Below, one piece after another: positions 59,556 through 64,000 of a DNA stretch of 64,000 nucleotides (positions within the stretch are counted from its first letter, which is position 1; every line of letters begins with the position of its first letter). The stretch is from the NCBI GenBank assembly GCA_965116765.1, contig OZ220718.1, positions 5,022,001 to 5,086,000 on the forward strand, in the 5' to 3' direction. A program made the translations under genes and the position numbers. This DNA comes from JAJEEA01 sp965116765. GTDB lineage: Bacteria > Acidobacteriota > Vicinamibacteria > Vicinamibacterales > UBA8438. The notes under the pieces are model-generated. The model saw nothing but the letters and a program-made list of their open reading frames with translations, had not been told where the DNA came from and did no database searches.

Positions 59556-60491
59556 GTGGCGGAAGTGACGGTGTCCGGACCAGTCGAAGAACTCGAGGCA
59601 CTTGCGCGCGAGCGGCTTGCGGCGACCCTTCTCGGTGAGCACGCCGAAGTAGACGTGATCGAACTCGACGAACCCGTCCCCGAGCGGGACCAGCGCGCCG
59701 GCTTCGAGCGGCTGCTCGATGAAGTACCGCCACCCCAGCGCGATGCCCTGCCCGGCGGCGGCAGCTTGCACCACGTAGGCATAGCAGTCGAACACGACCC
59801 AGCGTGGCGACCCGTCCGGGCGTCCGGCGACCGCGAACCAGTCGTCCCACGTGGCCCAGCCCTCGTTGGGCCGCGCCAGCTCGAGAAACGTCAGCCCGCT
59901 CCAGCCGGAGACGGGCCCGGCGAGGGTCTCCGCGTGAGCGGCAGCGAAGCCGGGCGAGCAGAAGGGTCGGGCCGCCTCCTTGAGGATCACCGTCCGGTCT
60001 TCCGGGGGAAAGCCGGCCGCGTTCCACGTCAGCACGATGTCGGCGGACGGGTCGGGCGGGAGGCTCTGGATGTAGTGGTGGTAGGTGACGATGCGGAGCC
60101 GCACATTCTCGCCGAGCATCTGCCGGAGGGCGTCGTATCGCGGCATGATGAGGAAGTGGGACACGTCGTGCGAGCAGGCGATGACCACCTGTTCGGCGTT
60201 GGACAGCTCGGCCGCCTCGGCGGCGCCCCGGTGAATGGCCGCGAGACCGGCGGTGACGCCGTCGCGGAAGCGCTTGCCGGCTTCGGTCAGGGTCGCCCCG
60301 GCGCGGGAGCGCTCGAACAGGCGCGCCGACAGCCACGTCTCGAGCTTGCCGATCTGGCGGCTGACGGCGGCCTGCGAGGTGCGCAGCTCGCGCGCCGCGA
60401 GGGTGAAGTTGGCGTGCCGCGCGGCGCTCTCGAAGGCGACCAGCGCGTTCGCGGGAGGAATGCGGTACGGGTCGCGGGCATTCATGGCCAT
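59505..60491 (-). CDS. LysR-family transcriptional regulator
   Basis: This 328-residue protein has the N-terminal winged helix of LysR proteins (ALVAFESAARHANFTLAARE, LRTSQAAVSRQIGKLETWLS, RLFERSRAGATLTEAGKRFR) and a periplasmic-binding-like effector domain (VVIACSHDVSHFLIMPRYDA, DIVLTWNAAGF, QGIALGWRYFIEQPLEAGAL). The GcvA-like opening (PANALVAFESAARHANFT) fits that subgroup. ATG 60491 is chosen; ATG 60485 is equally possible. The last 20 residues (RHFRHRHQVRDVRRPAAERR) look like read-through, so the natural stop may have been lost. No obvious target gene is divergent from it. Confidence 0.85.
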   Translation of the reverse strand: MAMNARDPYRIPPANALVAFESAARHANFTLAARELRTSQAAVSRQIGKLETWLSARLFERSRAGATLTEAGKRFRDGVTAGLAAIHRGAAEAAELSNAEQVVIACSHDVSHFLIMPRYDALRQMLGENVRLRIVTYHHYIQSLPPDPSADIVLTWNAAGFPPEDRTVILKEAARPFCSPGFAAAHAETLAGPVSGWSGLTFLELARPNEGWATWDDWFAVAGRPDGSPRWVVFDCYAYVVQAAAAGQGIALGWRYFIEQPLEAGALVPLGDGFVEFDHVYFGVLTEKGRRKPLARKCLEFFDWSGHRHFRHRHQVRDVRRPAAERRR

Positions 60492-60848
60492 CAGGCATCG
60501 TACCATACCAATAGGGAATGTTACCCGCGAGCGGTTGCCGGGGGTCCCCCGACAATCCGCGCCGTTGCCGCAGCGGGGCGCGGGGCTGGAAGATCCGCCC
60601 AGACCATTCATACCCTGTTGATATGGAAACATGACGTCTTGGCCCGTATTCATATCCATCGAACGCTGCTATAGTCTCGCTTCGTGTCGACTCGATGGCG
60701 ACTGCATCACGATGCTCGGTTGCCGGACTGACACGGTCGGGACCTCGAGCGCCACGTCCCTTCGATGCGTGCCGTGTCTTCAGACTCGGGGCGACAGGGA
60801 CGCGGGCGACGGCCCGGGCACACGGGTGCAGCGACGGCAGGTGCAACG

Positions 60849-61128
60849 TTGTTTCCACGTCTACGCTCGGTCCTGACGACCCTGGCCCAAGGCGAGCACT
60901 TCGTCCAGTCGCTCGATGAAGAGGTGCGCTTTCACCTCGATGCCCAGACGGACGATCTGGTCCGCGCCGGCTTCTCGCCGGCGGAAGCGGCGCGCCGCGC
61001 CCGGGAGCTGTTCGGCAGCGTCGAAGCCGTGAAGAACGAATGTCAGCGCGAGCGGGGCGTGCGGTTCATCGATGAGCTCGGACCGGGCGCGCGCCAAGTC
61101 TGGACTGCTGTTGCGCAGGCTCTTCAAG
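60849..61128 (+). pseudogene. N-terminal fragment of an ADOP-type (FtsX/MacB-like) permease
   Basis: The frame reads LFPRLRSVLTTLAQGEHFVQ, then SLDEEVRFHLDAQTDDLVRA, GFSPAEAARRARELFGSVEA and VKNECQRERGVRFIDELG. This is the cytoplasmic N-terminus of acidobacterial duplicated orphan permeases ('LDEEL.FHL......G....A...A...FG..E..KE..R...G'). The membrane part is missing: the frame runs into the convergent PadR gene. ADOP genes commonly sit with a PadR regulator, so this is a leftover of such a unit. The gap 60492-60848 shows no other gene. Confidence 0.65.
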
Positions 61129-61143
61129 ACTCCCGTCGCCCTG

Positions 61144-61488
61144 TCACGCCTCGTCGGGCGTGGCGCGGAGGGCGGCGGCCATGGCCTCGGCGAGCTTTTC
61201 CCAGCCCGCCACCTCCTGCCGGAGCTGCCGCCGCCCGCCGCGGGTCAGGCGGTAGTACTTGGCGCGGCGCCCGTTCCGGCTCTCGCCCCATTCCGATTCG
61301 ATGAGGCCGCGGTGCTCGAGCCGGTTGAGGGCCGGGTAGAGCGAGCCCTGCGGCACGTCGAGGGCCTCCCTCGAGATCTGCCGGATGCGCAGCAGCACCC
61401 CGTAGCCGTGCAGGCGCTCCAGCGAGATTGCCTTGAGTATCAGCAGGTCGAGCGTGCCGGGGAGCAACCCGGCTGACATGGGCAGCAT
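61144..61488 (-). CDS. PadR-family transcriptional regulator
   Basis: This 114-residue protein is a complete PadR winged-helix repressor: LLPGTLDLLILKAISLERLH, then GYGVLLRIRQISREALDVPQ, GSLYPALNRLEHRGLIESEW and GESRNGRRAKYYRLTRGGRR. In acidobacteria such PadR genes are paired with ADOP permeases; here the permease is broken up, with one piece before and one after this gene. ATG 61488 (MLPMSAGLLPGT) or the ATG four codons later may be used. The repressor may be an orphan. Confidence 0.9.
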   Translation of the reverse strand: MLPMSAGLLPGTLDLLILKAISLERLHGYGVLLRIRQISREALDVPQGSLYPALNRLEHRGLIESEWGESRNGRRAKYYRLTRGGRRQLRQEVAGWEKLAEAMAAALRATPDEA

Positions 61489-61591
61489 GGCGTCGGTCGA
61501 TTCGACGGGAGGCTAGCACTTCCGGGCCGAGAGTGCAAGAATTGACACTCACTCGGGGCAGGAACGGCACGAATCGGACGCAGTATCGCAG

Positions 61592-61655
61592 GAGCGGCTG
61601 ATTCGGCAACTGGTGACCGAGAGCCTGCTCCTGTCGGCGGCCGGCGGGGTCCGTC
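61592..61655 (+). pseudogene. short fragment of an FtsX-type permease domain
   Basis: Twenty-one residues read ERLIRQLVTESLLLSAAGGV. This matches the conserved start of an FtsX domain in MacB/ADOP permeases ('R.LLTESLLLALLGG.LGL'). No continuation is found. It lies on the same strand as the N-terminal ADOP fragment at 60849, beyond the inverted PadR gene. The frame open to 61891 past this point has no recognised homology. It is short, so support is moderate. Confidence 0.45.
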
Positions 61656-61815
61656 GCGGGCAGACGAACCCGGAGGGCGAGGCGCGGGACGTGCGGTTCG
61701 TGAAGGGCGACGTCGCCGGCGACGACCGACGTGATGCTGGACCTGCCCGAAGAACGCGTTCACGCCAACCAAGTCTGTCATCATGTCATATTCCATGGAT
61801 TGCCAGGCAATATCA

Positions 61816-61834
61816 TGACAGGCATGACCTGTCA
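61816..61834. promoter_or_regulatory. 19-bp dyad in an AT-richer intergenic stretch
   Basis: TGACAGG (61816-61822) and CCTGTCA (61828-61834) form a perfect inverted repeat around CATGA. The surrounding bases (TGTCATATTCCATGG and CAATATCATGAC) are clearly AT-richer than the window. It lies upstream of padR and after the LuxR gene, so it could be an operator. No regulator is assigned. Confidence 0.4.
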
Positions 61835-61931
61835 ATCCGGCACGGAGAGGTGAGCGGACCGGTTGGCGGCGGAGACCAGATGAGCAGTTGATGGGCGGCC
61901 GGGGAACCCAGGAGGGCGGGGGTCCGGCTGG

Positions 61932-64000
61932 TCAGTCCATGACGCCGAGGGATTGCGCGATGCGCACGGCTTCGTGCCGCTCGTTGACGCCGGTCTTACG
62001 GTAGATGTTGGCGAGATGGAAGCGCATGCCCGACTGCGAGATGCCGATGCGGCTGGCGATCTCCCGGTTCCGCAGGCCGTCCCGCACCGCGGCCAGCACC
62101 TCCACCTCGCGCCCGGAGAAGATCGGGGCGTTCGGCTTCCGCCCGGCGAGCTGTTCCAGCACCGAGTTCGCCGCGTCGCGCGTGTCAGGGGCGGGCGCGG
62201 TGTCGAGCAGGCGGCGCAGCAGGGCCAGACTGACCTCGGGGCTCCGGATCAGGGGCCTCACATACTCGGCCGGCTGCGCCACTCGCAGGAACTCCACCAG
62301 CCGCGCCAACGCCTGGTCCGTCTCCCCCGACCTCTCGGCCGCGAGCATGGACAGGGCCAGCCCCCGAAGCCGAGTGCGCAGCAGACCATGGTCGGCGGCG
62401 GTGGCGCACAACTTGGCGGCCAGCGCTTCCGCGGCGGCGGGCTCCCTCTGCTCGGCCAGCAGGCGGATGCGGGCACAGGCCAGCGACTCCATCGTCCGCC
62501 ACGGCTGGCCATCGAGGTCCAGCAGCTCCGCCGTCTCCTCCGGCAGCCCCTGGTCGCGCCACACGCGGGCCGCTTGGTCGGGACGTCCGAACTCCGCGAG
62601 GTAGAAGACCAGGAGCCCCGAGACGAACCGGGACAGCGACGCCGAGCGCATCGGCCGCACGCGGTCGAGGGTCTTCGTGAGCCGCCGGATGACCTCGCGG
62701 TCGTCGTGCAGCTCGCCCGTCAGCTCGGCGACGACGGCCGCCGCCGCCGCGTCGATGTCCGTCCAGACCGCGCGCAACTCGGCCAGAGCGTCCAGCGTCC
62801 GCTGCTCGATGGCCTTCTCGCGGTTGCGTTCCAGATCGAGCTCCAGCGTCACCGCGTCGACGCACGCGGCCAGGCACGGGTCGGTGGAGAAGTCGCTCCG
62901 CGTGCTCCGCCGGGCGCGGGCGTAGCATTCGGCCGCTTCCTGGACATGTCCCTGGGCCATCGCGGCCATCCCGCGGTAGACGTCGAGAAGGATGGCGACG
63001 TACCGTCGCTCGCCGCCGAAATGCGTGCGGGCCAGCGCCGCGTGCCGCCGGCACTCGTCGAAGCGGGCGCGTTCGTAGCTCGATCCGCAGAGCACCATGT
63101 GCCGGGCGCCGAGCCGGAACCGCCCCCGCTCGTCGCCGTCCGAGTCTTCGGCCGCCGGCAAGAGCGTGTCCGTCTCGTGGGGCAGGGCGACGTAGGAGCC
63201 GCCCGCCAACACGACCCGCGCGAAGACCCCGTCGACGGCCAGCGCGTCGTCGTCGCCGCCGTCCCGGTCCCGGGTGAAGCCGTCCGTCTTCCGCGACACC
63301 GACTCGTAGAGCGAGGCCGCCTCGTCCACCTGCAGCGACAGGCGGAGCACGATGCTCTGCAGCAGCTCGAGCCGGGGACGTGACGCGACGGTCTCCGGCG
63401 TCAGGATCTCGGCCGCCGAGAACAGCGTCGTCACGCCGTGCCGAAGCCACGTCTCGAACACCCCGGCGGCCTCGACGAGCTCGCCGACCAGTGCCTGGTC
63501 GGCCGCGGAACGGGCGTGCCGCCACGCCGAGATGAGCTGCCCGCGCCGGGCCAGCGCCCGGGCGATGCCCGCGTGCAGGGACCGGGCGCGAGCCCGGTCC
63601 TCCATCGCCAGCAGATCCTTGCAGCAGTCCCGGACGAGCGGGTGCAGGCGCCGCACCGCCCCCTCCCGCCCCACCGACGTCAGCAGGCCGTCGAGCGCCG
63701 ACACCGCGGCGATGCGCCCGCCCGCGTCGCTCGACCCGAGGACCTCGTCCACCAAGTCGGGGTCGATCCAGTCGAAGACGGCCAGCTCGCAGACGAACCG
63801 GCGGTCCTCGGCCGACAGGCCCCGCAGCAGGCGCACCCGCACGAACTCCGCCGTCAGCTTCGCCGCGTCCGTTCCCCGCCGTTCCCCGCCGCCGGCCCGG
63901 GCATTCCGGCAGACCCTCAGCGCGACGGGCCAGCCCCCGGTCTGCTCCTCGATTTCCGCCAGCTCGCGGCGCGACAGCGCTCCCTCGAAGAACCGGGCGA
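61932..64000 (-). CDS. MalT-like LuxR-family regulator (LAL type), N-terminal end outside the window
   Basis: The frame continues without a stop to the right edge, where it reads FFEGALSRRELAEIEEQTGG, then WPVALRV. This is the end of the MalT-type ATPase region. The main part (KLTAEFVRVRLLRGLSAEDR, LSAEDRRFVCELAVFDWIDP, then VRRLHPLVRDCCKDLLAMED) is a helical MalT-like repeat region, ending in a LuxR HTH (FSGREVEVLAAVRDGLRNRE, then IASRIGISQSGMRFHLANIY, NERHEAVRIAQSLGVMD). It is a large ATP-dependent activator. Its own start and the Walker A motif lie beyond base 64000. Targets are unknown. Confidence 0.88.
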   Translation of the reverse strand, partial: ARFFEGALSRRELAEIEEQTGGWPVALRVCRNARAGGGERRGTDAAKLTAEFVRVRLLRGLSAEDRRFVCELAVFDWIDPDLVDEVLGSSDAGGRIAAVSALDGLLTSVGREGAVRRLHPLVRDCCKDLLAMEDRARARSLHAGIARALARRGQLISAWRHARSAADQALVGELVEAAGVFETWLRHGVTTLFSAAEILTPETVASRPRLELLQSIVLRLSLQVDEAASLYESVSRKTDGFTRDRDGGDDDALAVDGVFARVVLAGGSYVALPHETDTLLPAAEDSDGDERGRFRLGARHMVLCGSSYERARFDECRRHAALARTHFGGERRYVAILLDVYRGMAAMAQGHVQEAAECYARARRSTRSDFSTDPCLAACVDAVTLELDLERNREKAIEQRTLDALAELRAVWTDIDAAAAAVVAELTGELHDDREVIRRLTKTLDRVRPMRSASLSRFVSGLLVFYLAEFGRPDQAARVWRDQGLPEETAELLDLDGQPWRTMESLACARIRLLAEQREPAAAEALAAKLCATAADHGLLRTRLRGLALSMLAAERSGETDQALARLVEFLRVAQPAEYVRPLIRSPEVSLALLRRLLDTAPAPDTRDAANSVLEQLAGRKPNAPIFSGREVEVLAAVRDGLRNREIASRIGISQSGMRFHLANIYRKTGVNERHEAVRIAQSLGVMD

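Noticed and set aside
61656..61891. Continuation of the permease fragment as a small gene
   Set aside because: After the FtsX-like 21 residues the frame loses hydrophobicity and homology.

Overview
The window is GC-rich (mostly above 70 % by eye) and densely coded, and it comes from a Gram-negative bacterium. Several gene families point to Acidobacteriota, most likely the Vicinamibacteria side. These are TonB-dependent receptors with an N-terminal carboxypeptidase-regulatory-like domain, a PadR regulator next to remnants of an ADOP-type duplicated permease, a secreted family at 14874 that I associate with that phylum, and a fused ABC-permease/M1 peptidase. This placement is inference from family content; there is no rRNA gene here.

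Layout. 1-3741: a TonB receptor cut by the window edge, with a divergent ECF sigma factor and its zinc-finger anti-sigma partner. 3742-7007: an accessory patch with fragments of a VapC toxin and of a type I restriction subunit (HsdR) around an intact VapBC module, then an AlbA_2/Schlafen-like gene. 7154-13481: a minus-strand housekeeping block (tRNA nucleotidyltransferase, S9 peptidase, formylglycine-enzyme-like protein, HtrA-type protease, thioredoxin, small basic protein). 13846-18927: a DedA-type protein, a six-repeat CRISPR array with 61-bp period and no cas genes, a frameshifted secreted protein, a BNR-repeat lipoprotein and a serine hydrolase. 19283-28990: an orphan VapB, the fused permease/M1 peptidase with its ATPase, a MoxR gene fragment, a methyltransferase, a DUF4399 protein, a frameshifted aminotransferase and a MntA/HepT pair.

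29168-37903 is one minus-strand operon for the MoxR/Bat envelope-stress cluster (MoxR, DUF58, a DUF4381-like protein, BatA, BatB, BatC, BatD, BatE), with most junctions overlapping by 4 bp. 38207-44423 holds a GyrI-like protein, a second TonB receptor, a DUF1703-type nuclease and a fragment copying the receptor tail. 44424-50605 is a compact operon of a large uncharacterised helical protein, a J-like protein without the HPD motif, a GrpE-like protein, an Hsp70 and a small zinc-ribbon protein; I consider it the best candidate for an undescribed system. 50740-52160 is an accessory patch beside tRNA-Ser (nucleotidyltransferase pair and a decayed hydrolase). 52481-56217 is the classic SRP RNA - dnaX - ebfC - recR cluster. 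56351-64000 holds a fused membrane protein/glycosyltransferase, tRNA-Asn, a LysR regulator, PadR flanked by permease fragments, and a MalT-like LuxR regulator cut by the right edge.

Two themes run through the window. First, many short coding fragments sit next to intact toxin-antitoxin or regulatory genes (VapC, HsdR, MoxR, TonB receptor, ADOP permease, hydrolase, monooxygenase). Second, four otherwise good genes carry single-base frameshifts in G/C runs or repeats (14874, 26536, 48329, 52701). This may mean residual assembly error, and it needs to be excluded before calling them pseudogenes.
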